NCBI GenBank assembly: GCA_012845835.1 | Contig: JABAKD010000016.1 | Span: forward strand, 4,030,859-4,094,858 | Direction: 5' to 3' | Origin: Undaria pinnatifida | Taxonomy: Eukaryota > Sar > Phaeophyceae > Laminariales > Alariaceae | DNA length: 64,000 nucleotides | Shown here: in pieces, positions 10,301-21,660 of the stretch | Position numbering within the stretch: the first letter of the stretch is position 1 | How the letters are laid out: each line of letters begins with the position of its first letter | Translations under genes and position numbers: made by a program | The notes under the pieces: model-generated | Databases searched by the model: none | Told to the model about the DNA's origin: nothing | The model's input: only the letters and a program-made list of their open reading frames with translations

Positions 10301-13008
10301 TATATCGTGTTGTCTATCTCAAAATGAATTATATCCATCATGCTCGCCGACCCTTCCTTCCACCCTCTCTTTCTGGTTTGGCATGGTTCTAGCCCCACCA
10401 GTACTTCGTATACATCTTCCATAAGATTTTTTCCATCATAAAAGCGCTTACGACTTATACGAAGTAATACCGAACACATACACACGAACATAGTTTATTC
10501 TAAAAACAAACGTTTAACGCGTCAACCCGAAATGTACACAACGAAACATATTTTTTTCTAAAAACAAATGCCTCCACCCGCTCCTCTTTCCACCCTTCCA
10601 CGCGTTCATTTTCGGCAGGATCTAGCCACTACTACGTCTTGACCGACACCACCGACGAGGCTAACGCGGCACTTCTCGGCCTCAACCACTCGCCCAAGCT
10701 CGCGTTCTCCCGCGGTGGCGCCACGACCGCCTCCCTCGATTTCGAGAAGGTCATTCTCGTCGACCGCGAGGGCAAGGTGAATACCCCTTCAGTGCGGCAC
10801 TGATGCTGTGCGAGGTTCCTATTTATTGCTGTGCCTCAATGTGTTGTGGTGACAAGTACAGTCATGGTCCCTCTTTAGTGCGGTACCTTTTAGTGAGGGT
10901 CTCCAGTTTAGTGCGGTTAAAAGGTACAGTTGTGGTGCCGTTTTTGATGCGGTTACTTACCCTTTAGTGCGGGAGGGGGAAGAGGAGGCAGTTTTTGTCC
11001 TGTTGCATTGAAGCGCACGACTTGGTTTAGGGAAGGTCATCCTCATCGACCGCGAAAGGGCAAGGTGAGTACACGGCAAGGTAGCAAGGGTGGGGTAAGC
11101 AGGTTGCATGCTATTGTGCGTGCAACAGCTAACGAGAGTAGCAAGTTGTTGCGTACGGAGTAGCTGTTTTCGGTGTGTAGGGTGTTGATATTTACTAGTA
11201 AGACCGCGCGTGCTCGAGGCTTGTTTACTTGTGATGACACTGCCCCACCGCTAGCCGCCCCCCCCCCGTTCGCCACCCACGCAAAAATAAGCCTCTCTCT
11301 CCACCGTTGTTCTGCGCTATGATATAGTAAGACAAGCAGCACTGCTTGGTTCATCCTTCTCACACAATCTCCCTCCCCGCCCTCCCTCCCTCCCTCCCTC
11401 CCTCCCCCTCCCCCGCCTCAGGTTGACTTCTCCCCGGAGAACAACGTGGTCGCCGCAGAGGAGCCCAACCCCTTCCCTCCGGCGTCGTTCACCAACGGTG
11501 CCGTGGGCGACCAGTTCTACAGCCCCCTCGTGGTCGTGGAAAACATCGGCAACTCGGTGTGGAACGCTCCCATCGTGGCCAGCGATGTGACCACCGAGTA
11601 CCTGAACGGGTTCTGCGACATGGATGAAATCCCCGAGGATATGAGGGCGGAAGCTTACAAGTGAGAACGAAATACACACCTCTGGGGCTAAGAAGATTAT
11701 TTTTGCGAAGTTGTGCAAGGGGGAGGGGGGGGCGGGCGGGGGGGGGGCAGGCTTCAGCCCCGAAATTTTGTTCACTTTGCAATGGATGGGGAAGCGGGGG
11801 GGATTGGCAAGACACAGAGTTTTCAATTCGCTCAAAAAGTCCCAGTTCCTAAAATAAAAGCCACCGGGAAAAGGGAAGGGGGTGGGGGTACCTTGGAGCT
11901 GCGCGTGCGAAAAATGCGGAAGTAATCACTACACCTTGGGGGTTTCACGTGCGAAATATGTGTGCGATCCCTTGATGGCTTAGAGAAAAACTGACAGGTT
12001 AAAAAAGCGTGCACCGTCACCTAAGCCGCCACCTCACCGCACCGCCAACCCCATCCCTCACAGACATTACGGCCATGGGCAGTATTCGTGCACCCCTCAC
12101 GTCGCACACCCGCACAGACTTGGGCCATCCTCAACCCCCTCGCAGACTACGGCCATGCATGAAGCGCATCACAGTGGCTTACCGTTATTATTCTTGATAA
12201 CGTTGTGTTGATGTTTCCTGATCACAACAATTCACAGAAGTGATGGCTATTCAAAGGATGATACATTCGTAAAATCGAACGGGCGTGCTGTACCATGCAG
12301 CTAGCCAAATAATTTTGTCGGCCCTAAATCTATCGAGCTGTCACACCTGGCGTTTTCTAGAAAAATTGAATAAAATACACACCTCAACTCACCCGCCCCC
12401 ACCCCGACTCTCCCCTCCTGTCCCGTGATGAAACCCACAGGTACCTGCACCCGAAGGTGGTCACAATCTGCCCTCGCGACCAGACGGTGGTGCTCAGCCT
12501 CGTCCCCGGGTTCTCCTTCGCCAAGCCCATCCTCTACCTCACCATGGACTCCTCCGTCGACCTGGCCGCCGCCTTCGAGGACGTCACCTTCGCGCCTCGC
12601 CTCGCGGGGATCACCGTGGGCGGCGACGACAGCGCCTTCTCGGCCGTCGAACGCCTCTTCGCCACCGTCAACGGGTACTCCAACTCGGACATTCCTGTCG
12701 ACGCACCCGAGGGCACGGTGAACCACCCCCACCGCCAGGGATTCTTCAGCGTGCTCCGGGACGGCTCGGGACCGCTCAACGTGCTGGGTGGCATCCCTAC
12801 CGTTGCGACCGACTACTCTCCCCTCTGGGACCTCAACGTCGGCGAGTGGACCCAGCCGGCCGTGGATGGAGGTATCCGGACCCGCCTGTTCGATGAGTTC
12901 CAGATTCTGGGCCTCGTGTCGCAGGGGTGGATCACGGCGCCGGGTGGCGAGCCGTACGGCTCGAGCGGGATCATCGTGAACTGCCCCATCGCCATGCGCT
13001 TCCTGTAG
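7360..13008 (+). CDS. Secreted protein of unknown function, four exons, 417 aa
   Basis: Exons are 7360-7648, 10619-10776, 11422-11660 and 12441-13008. All three introns are GT-AG and phases match (G|GA, AAG|GTT, AA|G), giving 1,254 nt with a TAG stop. The start at 7360 is chosen over the in-frame ATG at 7378 because it is first and follows an A-rich context; either leaves a signal peptide. Residues 1-29 are a typical signal (hydrophobic ATAAALALYP core, cleavage expected after VRA), so the mature protein begins near QEE and is exported or enters the secretory pathway. The mature part has no membrane helix. The C-terminal third has a DYSPLWDLNVGEW segment and ends GIIVNCPIAMRFL. As I recall, this pattern occurs in uncharacterised secreted bacterial proteins; I cannot confirm it or name a domain. 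Introns are 2,970, 645 and 780 bp. Confidence 0.85.
7649..10618 (+). other. Intron 1 of the secreted-protein gene (2,970 bp)
   Basis: Begins GTGAGT and ends CGGCAG. Contains a GGGT tetranucleotide run (about 7691-7730), a CTACTG microsatellite just after it (7740-7772), a poly-C tract at 9018-9038, and otherwise anonymous AT-rich sequence. No ORF or known repeat family stands out. Confidence 0.75.
10777..11421 (+). other. Intron 2 of the secreted-protein gene (645 bp), with a duplicated exon end
   Basis: Donor GTGAAT, acceptor CCTCAG after a long CCTCCC tract. Around 11030-11070 lies a diverged copy of the last roughly 40 bp of exon 2 plus its donor, reading GGCAAG|GTGAGT, 288 bp downstream of the true donor. 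The copy has a one-base insertion in the exon part. Between the two lie three or four TTTAGTGCGGT motifs (10870-10975) like those found elsewhere in the window. Confidence 0.75.
11661..12440 (+). other. Intron 3 of the secreted-protein gene (780 bp)
   Basis: Donor GTGAGA, acceptor CCACAG. It contains G-rich stretches at about 11718-11748 and 11876-11888. No ORF or repeat family is recognised. Confidence 0.75.
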
Positions 13009-15800
13009 AAAAAAGTTTTTCGAAAATGATCGAGATGGCGCATATGCATAGGAGAAAGGAGGGAGGGGATCAGGAAGACAAGAAAGTGGCCCTTTAAGGC
13101 AACAGAAGGATAGATGGATGGATGACATGGGTGGACGATGGATGCATGGGTAGGTTGGTGCGGGATGAATGGTGGAGGGAAACTATGTAACTACTATATA
13201 CTACTGTAGACCATATAAATAATACTAAGGATGGCGACTATGTACCTCCCTTCTACGTACTGGAGTTATACACGAGTTCTTTCCAAGCAGAGACAGGGTG
13301 TTCCAGTTGCACCCCCCCCCCCCGACACCTCCCGTCACATCGTTTCCTTTCCTCTCGGGATTTGGTTACGTGCAATTTCTTGTCGAGCGATGCCTACCTG
13401 TTGTTCGGTAAGGTTCGAGGGGGGGGAGGGCGGGGGGGGGGGGGGGGGCTTACCACTGTCTCTGAGTGAGGTCGGTGTTTCTGGATACTGCACGGTCGAT
13501 GATTGATTTTTTGCAACCATTTTCCGTGCTGTTGCCATTGCCGCCACCCCTCCTTATGAGTAGGACCATCCGTTGGTCGGTCGGTCGGTCGGTCGGTCGG
13601 TCGGTCGGGCGTGTCCGTCTGTCTTGCCGGCTATCTATCCGGCTAACTTGTTCGTCTGGTTGTCTGGCTGTTTAGCCCGTCCGTAGGGCTGTCTGGCCGG
13701 CGGGCTGTTGGGTTGGCTGGCCATCTGGCTGGCCGTCTGTGGGTAGTGTTGGTATTAGCTTGTCTTGCCTTGTGCTTCTTGCCTCGTCTCGTGACCCTTT
13801 CAAGCTTTCCTAGAAGGTCTATTATCGTGTGCCCTTGGCGTACGCGAGCCGGCAAAACGCTCGTTCGAGCCTTGCCTTGGTGGGGGCTTATTTTCGTGTT
13901 ATCGAGAGGTGTATCGCATACTGCTCCGCGGGTGCTAACAGCAAAAGTACCACCAGCAGGAGGAGGAGCAATAGCAACCGCGTTTTGTTTTGTGTTATCG
14001 AGAGGTGTATCATACTGCCTCGCGGGTGCTAACAGCAACAGTACCCCATCAGCAGGAGAAGCAACAGCAACCGCAGTAGCATCCGTGTTTTTAGATTGGA
14101 GGCGATCACCGAGTGGTACTTTATTCGCGTACCATCATGTTGCATCATGCATGTCCTTGTCGTTGTTTTTCGGCCGGAAGATCCGGAGTCGCCCCTCTTC
14201 AGTTCGAATGCGCCCTTCTTTTCTTTTCAGCAGCTTCCGTGTTGTCGAAAGCAACCTTCACGCAGCGTGTACCTAGTTTTCCATCGGTCCCTGATAGAAA
14301 AAATGAGCAATCAATGAACTTTTTCCTTTTGTGGCGTGCGTACTTCGGTGCCGTCTGCAAAACACCACAAATTATCCTTGAGGGATGCGGGGGCGGGGGC
14401 CGGGATGCGGGGGCGGGGGCCGGGATGCGGGACGCACTCACTCTTGTTGCTTGCCTCAAGTCATTTGACCATGGCTCGTTCTCCGGTAGCCCCCCTCCCC
14501 AACTTTTCTTCACCGAAATCCCCGGTTTTGAAACCAGCTGCCGGCCGTATCTCCCGAAATACGGTGTAGCCTTAAAGCTTTGCCACCCCGACGTCATCGT
14601 TTGTAATGTACTTTGCAAAACAAGAAAACAAGTAAAAGGTTTGCGTTTTCGTAGAATCCTTCCTCGCGTCGAGCAGCCGTGTGAAACGTTGGTTAAAGAC
14701 AATCGCTGGTTTTGGGGGGAAGGCCATCGTGGAATCAGAGTCACGAAAGCCTTTTCGAGATGGGGTGCCGTTCGTTTCTACTCCTGTTATAGAGACATGC
14801 GGGGGAGGGGGGGCTCATTTCGTGCATGGCCGTTGACATGCGCGCGCGCGGGGGGGGGGGGGCGGTGTAAGGGTATATATTAGCGGTTGATTGGTGTCTA
14901 ATCTATCTGCGGCACGTTGTTTTTGCTGCTGGGTAAGGGGGGGTGAACAACTTTTCGTTGAACCCTTTGGTTAGTTGATTGGTTTGCTTTAGTTTGGTGC
15001 GTTCATAAACATGCATAATACGCAGTGCACGGTAGGCAGCGTTTGGGTATGTGTTCGCGTAGCCGAGGCATATGCACGGTGTGTAGTTTACGTAGCTCTG
15101 GACACACTTGAGGTAGCAGTTTACTTGGCTTTTCGTGGTAAACGTAATAAAAGGGAACATGAATGAGCATAACATTAATGACGTCATCCAAAACACATGA
15201 GATGGGTCGTCCCAACGGTTCGGCAAGCGTTTTACAACTTCGAATCATCAATGAACTCAAACTATTTTTCAAAGTACGAGAGGTTTCGAAGACAACACAC
15301 ACGTCACCCCAGCTGTGAGATCTGAACCTAAAAAACAAACGTAATATTGCCAATCTAACACCTAGTCGTGTGGATGATAAGTTATTACAACGTCATCTTG
15401 AGTTCTTTTAGGTCCTAGCTCATGAAACTCATTGAAGACGGGCGATCGATGTAGTAGTAAGCAGCTTGAAAATGTTTGTCAAGTGTCGACCCTAAATCCG
15501 TCGAACTCACGGCTGACGTCGTTATAATCACTTTACAACTTTTAGTAACACATACATGTATGTGTTAGCTCTTCCCCAAACTTCAGCTATACAGCAGGCC
15601 GCCGGTAACCTGCTGCTGTTTTCTAGCACTTCAAGTCATGCATGATAAGTATTGTAATACAATACCATCTAATTTCGGGTTCTGACTCATGAAAACTTAC
15701 TAAAACCCAGCGGGCGGCGTGTAGTACGCAGCTTGCAAATATGAGCATCGACCCCAATTTCGTCGAACTCACGGCTGACGTTGTCAGAATAATTTCATGA
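13009..15800. other. Intergenic, downstream of the secreted-protein gene
   Basis: Begins with the 3' flank of the gene. It contains C and G homopolymer tracts (13312-13323, 13420-13449, 14853-14862), a GGTC tetranucleotide run at 13575-13607, two near-identical units around 13890-13945 and 13990-14045 (ending in GGTGCTAACAGCAA), and a 20-bp GGGGGC-type tandem at 14388-14428. Two direct copies of the AACTCACGGCTGACGT repeat end occur at about 15462-15530 and 15725-15800. No gene is supported. Confidence 0.5.
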
Positions 15801-15809
15801 AATGAGATG

Positions 15810-16193
15810 TGTTAAGGCAATAGTGGGGGTATTGGTCCGTTCGACCACTTGCAAAAGGTGAACCAATAATAGCTTACCCAAACTAAGCCTTATAACACTC
15901 CCCCCCCCCTGAAACGGCGGGATAGCACAGGTCGGCCGGATATACGGGCGGGCCTCTGTCAATATCCAAGCGCGGTTTCATTTCCTGGGGATACCGGGGA
16001 GAGTATTTTTCAAGTTCGACATACATGGATGGGGAAAAGTCTAAAAAAGTTTATTGTTGTGGACGGTGAGATTCGAACCCACGACCCGAAAAACCCATGG
16101 TCCTGCCAACGACGCCATTTGTTAAGGTACGTATTATTAGTGGAATATTAGTCCGTTTGACCACTTGCTCAAAAGGTTAGCCAAGATAGCTTA
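15810..16193 (-). mobile_element. TRIM-like element, copy 1 (5' LTR truncated)
   Basis: Terminal repeats of about 90 bp flank a roughly 220-bp core. The left repeat is 15810-15897; the right starts at 16120 and breaks off near 16193. Polarity is minus: from the truncated repeat inward come AATGG, the tRNA-like module (about 16060-16118), then the core, then a G-rich polypurine tract, then the intact repeat. The tRNA-like module has a perfect GTTCGAATC B box. No coding capacity. No target duplication can be scored because one end is lost. Confidence 0.75.
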
Positions 16194-16507
16194 CAGCAGA
16201 TAGATGGGTAATCCCACATTTTTTTTCGTGTGCAGTGTTCTTCAACTCGCGAAGTCACAACGCGGCTTTCAAGAGTTTTTAACGGAGAAGAAAAAAAACT
16301 GCCACACGTCAGCAGCTAGCTGTGATATCTGAGAAGGCGGTCTCCATCGACGGAAAACAACCAACGTCTTCAATTGGTTTGAACTAATTGATTGGGGCGT
16401 TGCATCGTAGAGGTATACATGAACGTGGCGATCGAGGGGGCGGGTGTTTGCGGCAATGCACACGCCTAGAAAAAAGAAGGGACTGCCCATCTCATTTATT
16501 ACGCTCA

Positions 16508-16906
16508 TGTTATGGTATTAGTGGGGGTATTAGCCCGCTTGACCACGTGCAAAAGGTTAACCAATAACAAATTACCCAAACTAAGTGTTATATATAACAT
16601 TCTTCCCCAGTGAAACGCCGGGATAGTAGGTCGGCCGCGGATATACGCGCGGAACTGTCAATATTGAAGCGGTTTCATTTCCTGGGGACACCAGGGAGAG
16701 TATTTTTCAAATTCGACATGGTAGGGAAAGTCTGAAAAAGTTTATTACTGTATTGTGGATGGTGGGATTCGAACCCACAACCCCCCAAAAAACCATGGTC
16801 CTGTCGACGACGCCATTTGTTAAGGAATTAGTGGGTATTATTAGTCCGCTTGACCACTTGTTGCAAAAGGTTGACCGATAGCTTACCCAAACTAAGCCTT
16901 ATAACA
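16508..16906 (-). mobile_element. TRIM-like element, copy 2, complete with 4-bp target duplication
   Basis: Terminal repeats are 16508-16599 and 16818-16906 (92 and 89 bp). On the minus strand they begin TGTTATAAGG and end in TAACA, the TG...CA form of LTRs. CTCA flanks both ends (16504-16507 and 16907-16910), a 4-bp target duplication. On the minus strand the core starts AATGGCGTCG directly after the 5' repeat, where a primer-binding site belongs, and ends with a purine run (GGGGAAGAA) just before the 3' repeat. Within the core lies a tRNA-like T arm (GTGGGTTCGAATCCCAC, five-pair stem and seven-base loop). The element encodes nothing, so it would need enzymes supplied by an autonomous LTR element. 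Confidence 0.85.
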
Positions 16907-17340
16907 CTCAGATCTCACAGCTGGGGTGAGGTGTCACAACGTTTACGCCTTAAAAACAATAGCCATGGTGATTGCTGTCACCGCCGAAGATCAGCAGACA
17001 TGTCAAGTCAACGGAAAACGCGCGCTGTCAAGGTCGTTGGGCGGCGTGTTTCATACTAAATCCTAGTAGTCTGGAGTCAGTCAAGGGGTGTGACGCGATT
17101 TCGTCGGCGCCATCGAGTGTTGAATCCTTACGACGTATATTCACCGAACCTGATAACGTCAAAGGAGATGCGCACACACGTCTGTTTGTTTTTGGCGTGT
17201 GAGCCCTTGTCAAACGCACCGATTTACTCCGATTATAGCAAGCACCCTCTTGCATTATCATCCTGTTGGCTTGGTTAACATGTGTTTGGGCTTTTTGCAC
17301 ATGTGCACGTGCGATTGATGAGCGCCGATGTAAACCAATG

Positions 17341-17945
17341 GTACGCTGGGGGGAATGTTGTGATGTTGTTATGTTATGATGATGATGTTATGATGATGTT
17401 ATGATGATGTTATGATGATGTTATGATGATGTTATGATGATGTTATGATGATGTTATGGTGATGTTATTATTATGTTATTATGATGATGTTATGATGGTG
17501 TTATTGTGATGACGTTATTATGATGACGTTATGATGATGTTATGATGATGTTATGATGATGTTATGATGATGTTATGATGATGTTATGATGATGTTATGG
17601 TGATGTTATTATTATGTTATTATGATGATGTTATGATGGTGTTATTGTGATGACGTTATTATGATGACGTTATGATGATGTTATGATGATGTTATGATGA
17701 TGTTATGATGATGTTATGATGATGTTATGATGATGTTATGATGATGTTATGGTGATGTTATTATTATGTTATTATGATGATGTTATGATGGTGTTATTGT
17801 GATGACGTTATTATGATGACGTTATGATGATGTTATTATGATGACGATGTTATGATGATGTTATGATGATGTTATGATGATGTTATGATGATGTTATGAT
17901 GATGTTATGATGATGTTATGATGATGTTATGATGATGCTATGCTG
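17341..17945 (+). repeat. 11-bp minisatellite (GATGATGTTAT) with higher-order structure
   Basis: About 600 bp of an 11-bp unit. A variant block (GGTGATGTTATTATTATG...GTGATGACG) recurs at about 17451, 17592 and 17744, spaced 141 and 152 bp, that is, differing by exactly one 11-bp unit. The array lies between TRIM-like copies 2 and 3. Confidence 0.95.
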
Positions 17946-18419
17946 ATGTTAGCTACAACATACCCCCAATTTCACCGCACGACGAGTGATGAACCGTTTT
18001 CCCAAACGCCCACAAAAAAGAAATGACCTTTTTTGTGCCAATTTTTTTAGGCGCGCAGCGTGTGGCTTTTGTCTCGCGGGTATATATGATTGAAAAAATT
18101 AAGCACCTTAAGACTGCGAAGGAATAGGGGGGTTACTAGCGCCAGCGATCCCGAGCCACTACATACAGGAGGCCAGTGGTAAAGAAGGCTCCTAGAGTGA
18201 CTCCCCGCTACCATAGCCCGGATCCCAACTATTCCGTAATATAGGATATGAATTACCTTTCATGGTGATAGCGCCGACTACACTATGAATCAGGGCATTG
18301 GTTAGGATTGCGGCGTTAGTTGCGCGCGGTGCAACAGGAGCTGGAAGGCGTGTTGCACGCACAGCGCAACATGGGCGACAGGGATGCAAGCCTTCGCGCA
18401 GGGCCTCGGAAGGGCCGCC

Positions 18420-18612
18420 GGTGCCCCCCCCGTCCCTCCCCCCTCCCCCCTCCCCCCCGCCCCCTCCCCCCTCCCCCCCCCCCCTCCCCCCCCCCCTCCC
18501 CCCCCCCCTCCCCCCCCCTCCCCCCCCCCCCCTCCCCCCCCCCCTCCCCCCCCCCCCTCCCCCCCTCCCCCTCCCCCCTCCCTCCCCCCCTCTCTCCCCC
18601 CCCCCCCCCGAG
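18420..18612 (+). repeat. Pyrimidine tract, (C5-10)T type
   Basis: Nearly 190 bp of C runs broken by single T residues. The complementary strand is G-rich and could form G-quadruplexes or a triplex. Long open frames here merely translate the tract as poly-Pro or poly-Gly. Confidence 0.95.
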
Positions 18613-18724
18613 TAGGAGGCATCGAAGGCGTTTTTTAGACAATACCGTGAATATGAGTATTATTTATTGCTTTCACCATGAAAGCGTCGATTACATCTGG
18701 AAACCATCTATTAGAGCTGTGACG

Positions 18725-19111
18725 TGTTAAGGAATTAGTAGTGGGGTATTCGTCCGTGTGATCACGTGCAAAAGGTTAACCAACAGCTTACCCAAATAAA
18801 CTAAGCCTTATAACACTCTTCCCCCCTGAAACGGCGGGATAGCATGTCGGCCGGATATACGGGCGGACCTGTCAATATCCAAGCGGTTTCATTTCCTGGG
18901 GATACCGGGGAGATTATTTTTTTTATTTTTCAAGTTCGACATGGGGAAAGTCTGAAAAAGTTTATTATTGTGGATGGTGGGATTCGGACCCACGACCCAA
19001 AAACCCATGGTCTGTCGATTACGCCATTTGTTAAGGAGTTAGGGGGTATTAGTCCGTTTGACCACTTGCAAGAGGTTAACCAATAGCTTACCCAAACTAA
19101 GCCTTATATCA
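18725..19111 (-). mobile_element. TRIM-like element, copy 3, complete with 4-bp target duplication
   Basis: Terminal repeats are 18725-18815 and 19029-19111. GACG flanks both ends (18721-18724 and 19112-19115). The polypurine tract on the minus strand is AGGGGGGAAGAG, abutting TGTTATAAGG. The tRNA-like module in the core retains the A-box-like segment and the B-box arm with one change (TTCGAA to TCCGAA). Having a different target duplication from copy 2 shows independent insertion. Confidence 0.85.
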
Positions 19112-19115
19112 GACG

Positions 19116-20600
19116 CTCTGACATGACACATCACGCAGTTCATCAAAGAGAACTGACCTCGTGTCACGTCTGATATGTATCATATACCTCTACGGATATC
19201 ACTCCATAATATTAGCCCACCCTGAATCGTCGTAGATGCAGATCATACGACAACATAAGGATGTCAGCAAAACAATCCAGAAATTGGAAAGGGGATCGAA
19301 AATCAATCTATTCAAAACAAACGAAAATGAGGCTGCAGATCCCCCCACACCTCGTAAAGAGGCTAAGACGCCTCTTCTTGCAAATGAGTTGAAACCCCGT
19401 GACGTAGCTCACAACAGTCGGAGCTCGAGATCGGGTATGTCTGCACCTGCGACATACCAACAGCGATCGGGTTACAAAAGCGCGAAGGGCTGTAGACAAC
19501 CGAGCGCGAGGATGCGAAGGGAAACAAGGGAAAGGTACAGAGGCTGAAACAAAGTCAGAAGGTAAATAGGAAAAAGCATGTCACACCGCTGCAAAGGGGC
19601 AACAAACTGAGGCCTGCAACGTGATGCCTAAGGGGTGAGCGTGGGGCCATTTTGGTCGAAAGGCAAGAGAAAAGGCAGAGCACGCTGCAGAAACCAATGC
19701 CAGTGTCCCCACCGTGGACCCGGAAGGCTGACGTGGGGCCACTGATCGAAAGGCAAAACAAAAATAACCAGTTCGCTAAGAAGTAGTGGAAACGGGGGCC
19801 GTAATATGGGACCGGGGAGGCGAGCATAAGACCTTTGATCGAACTGTAAAACGGAAAACCGGGGCTACCAAGAAAAATCGCGAGAACACGGAAAAGGGAA
19901 ACACATAAACCCATTACCCGCTGACACTACGGTAAGTCTGTGGCGAAATTCCACACTTTACCGGGGTTCTCTGTGACAAAGAGTCCAGATCTGTCCGTCC
20001 GTCCGTCCGGTCACTCTTTGTACTAGAATAAACACTGCCAAGAAGATTCATTATCAAATTAACACACATTGTTAGCTCACAACGGTTGGCAGACGTAGCA
20101 GTCCGTCCGAGTGTCTGCTGGAACAAAACCCTCTCTCTGCCAGAGTTGGCCTTAAAAGAATGAATACCCTTCGTAGCTCTCAAAGGGTACCACCACTCGA
20201 GCTACACGCAGTACTACCATCTCACTATTATTGCTGCCGCTACTACCACGGCCAGCCGTGTGGTCCCTTGTTTTAGTGCACGGTCTTGCCATGTGACAAC
20301 AACTGCACCAAAGCGAGACCCAGACCTACTATCGCGGTTTAGTGACGAGGCATCCCTCTATAGTGCGGTGCGGCGTAGGGGCTTGTTGCATTTTTTTTAG
20401 TTTAAGGTGTCCCACTTTAAGAGTCCCTAAATCCCTTCCTATACAAACTTCAAGTAGATTTGTCCCCCCCCCAAAAAAAAAGGGTTTCCAGAACTTTTAA
20501 CCTTGCAAAGGCGTTCAGACCTCTCATTCTCCCAAAAATCGATTCCCTTGTGAACAAAAATGAAAAATTCCTCCTATACCGGAGACGTGAACAATCCCGT
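19116..20600. other. Intergenic, nothing recognised
   Basis: Anonymous sequence. A CGTC tetranucleotide patch (20000-20012) and one TATAGTGCGGTGCGG motif near 20360 are the only features noted. No splice-consistent coding stretch was found. Confidence 0.4.
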
Positions 20601-20627
20601 ATGGTGGCCTAGTAGATACACAACGAG

Positions 20628-20937
20628 ACTCATCATGAAAATAAAATAAAATACATAATCTCTAGATGTTTCCCACGAATTTGGGTCTAAAAGGGAGCCC
20701 CGTCATATCCAGAAACGTTTTCAGCCAAAAAAAGAGGTATGGACTATATATGCCTTAAGTAATACTTCTAGACTAGAGAATCATCATGAAAATAAAATAA
20801 AAGACATGATCTCTACCTGATAGATGTTTCCCACGAATTTGGGTCTAAAAGGGAGCCCCGTCATATCCAGAAACCGTTTCAGCCAAAAAAAGAGGTATAT
20901 ACTATATATGCCTCAAGTAATACCTCTAGACTATACA
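20628..20937 (+). repeat. Tandem duplication, about 151-158 bp x 2
   Basis: Two adjacent copies share CATCATGAAAATAAAATAAA, then GATGTTTCCCACGAATTTGG, then the GGGAGCCCCGTCATATCCAG block. They differ by a 7-bp insertion and a few substitutions. A diverged relative with GGAGCCCCGTCATTC sits in EFTUD2 intron 14 at about 38495-38640. Confidence 0.9.
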
Positions 20938-21390
20938 AGTATGCTGATGATGATTATTTTACGAGAGAGCATTTTCGTTTCAGGACTGCTACCAGGGGGC
21001 CCACAGAAAACGTTTGGTCGGGTTTGCGCGAAACGAACGCCTTCGAAGTCATGTTTCCTCAGGCGAGGTATAGCGAACGGAGCTCCTCATGTGTTATATA
21101 TATATAGGATCTCATCAGAAACTCTTTCTTCTCGCGCACCTCTTCCCTTCCGAGGGACGACTCGGAGGAGGTACTCTGTTATCAGGAGGCGCCACACGCG
21201 CGATTTACACCGCTCTAAACCGGAGCCCCGCACTACACAGCACCGCGCACTAGTCAACATAATAGCACGACCCCCCCGTATCCTACTTTTGACGCAAGAC
21301 TGAGCCTTGGCACGCACCCAGGGGTCGCGATTGCCAGTCCACACTCCCCCTTGCTTGTTGCAGTAGTAACAACATTGTTAGCAGTCACCC

Positions 21391-21660
21391 CAGGAGGTGG
21401 TGTTAGAGGTGCCTGGCGGTTATTTAGCTCGCAACCAGGAGGTGGTGTTAGAGGTGCCTCGCGGTTATTTAGCTCCCAACCAGGAGGTGGTGATAGAGGT
21501 GCCTGGCGGTTATCTAGCTCGCAACCAGGAGGTGGTGGTAGAGGTACCTGGCAGTTATTTAGCTCGCAACCAGGAGGTGGTGGTAGAGGTGCCTGGCGGT
21601 TATTTAGCTCGCAACCAGGAGGTGGTGGTAGAGGTGCCTGGCGGTTATTTAGCTCGCTCT
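21391..21660 (+). repeat. 45-bp minisatellite, six copies
   Basis: Units start at 21391, 21436, 21481, 21526, 21571 and 21616. The exact 45-bp period keeps frames open, so two plus-strand frames read as 15-residue repeats (one as EVPGGYLARNQEVVV-like). No start context, splice signals or flanking domain support a gene. Confidence 0.95.

Noticed and set aside
16060-16130. Genuine tRNA gene in the 16 kb repeat
   Set aside because: B box and T arm are good, but acceptor ends do not pair, and the sequence recurs inside each TRIM-like copy.
18298-18730. Several 80-136 codon Pro- or Gly-rich open frames
   Set aside because: They only translate the C/T tract; all three frames on both strands are open for the same reason, and there is no splice or start context.
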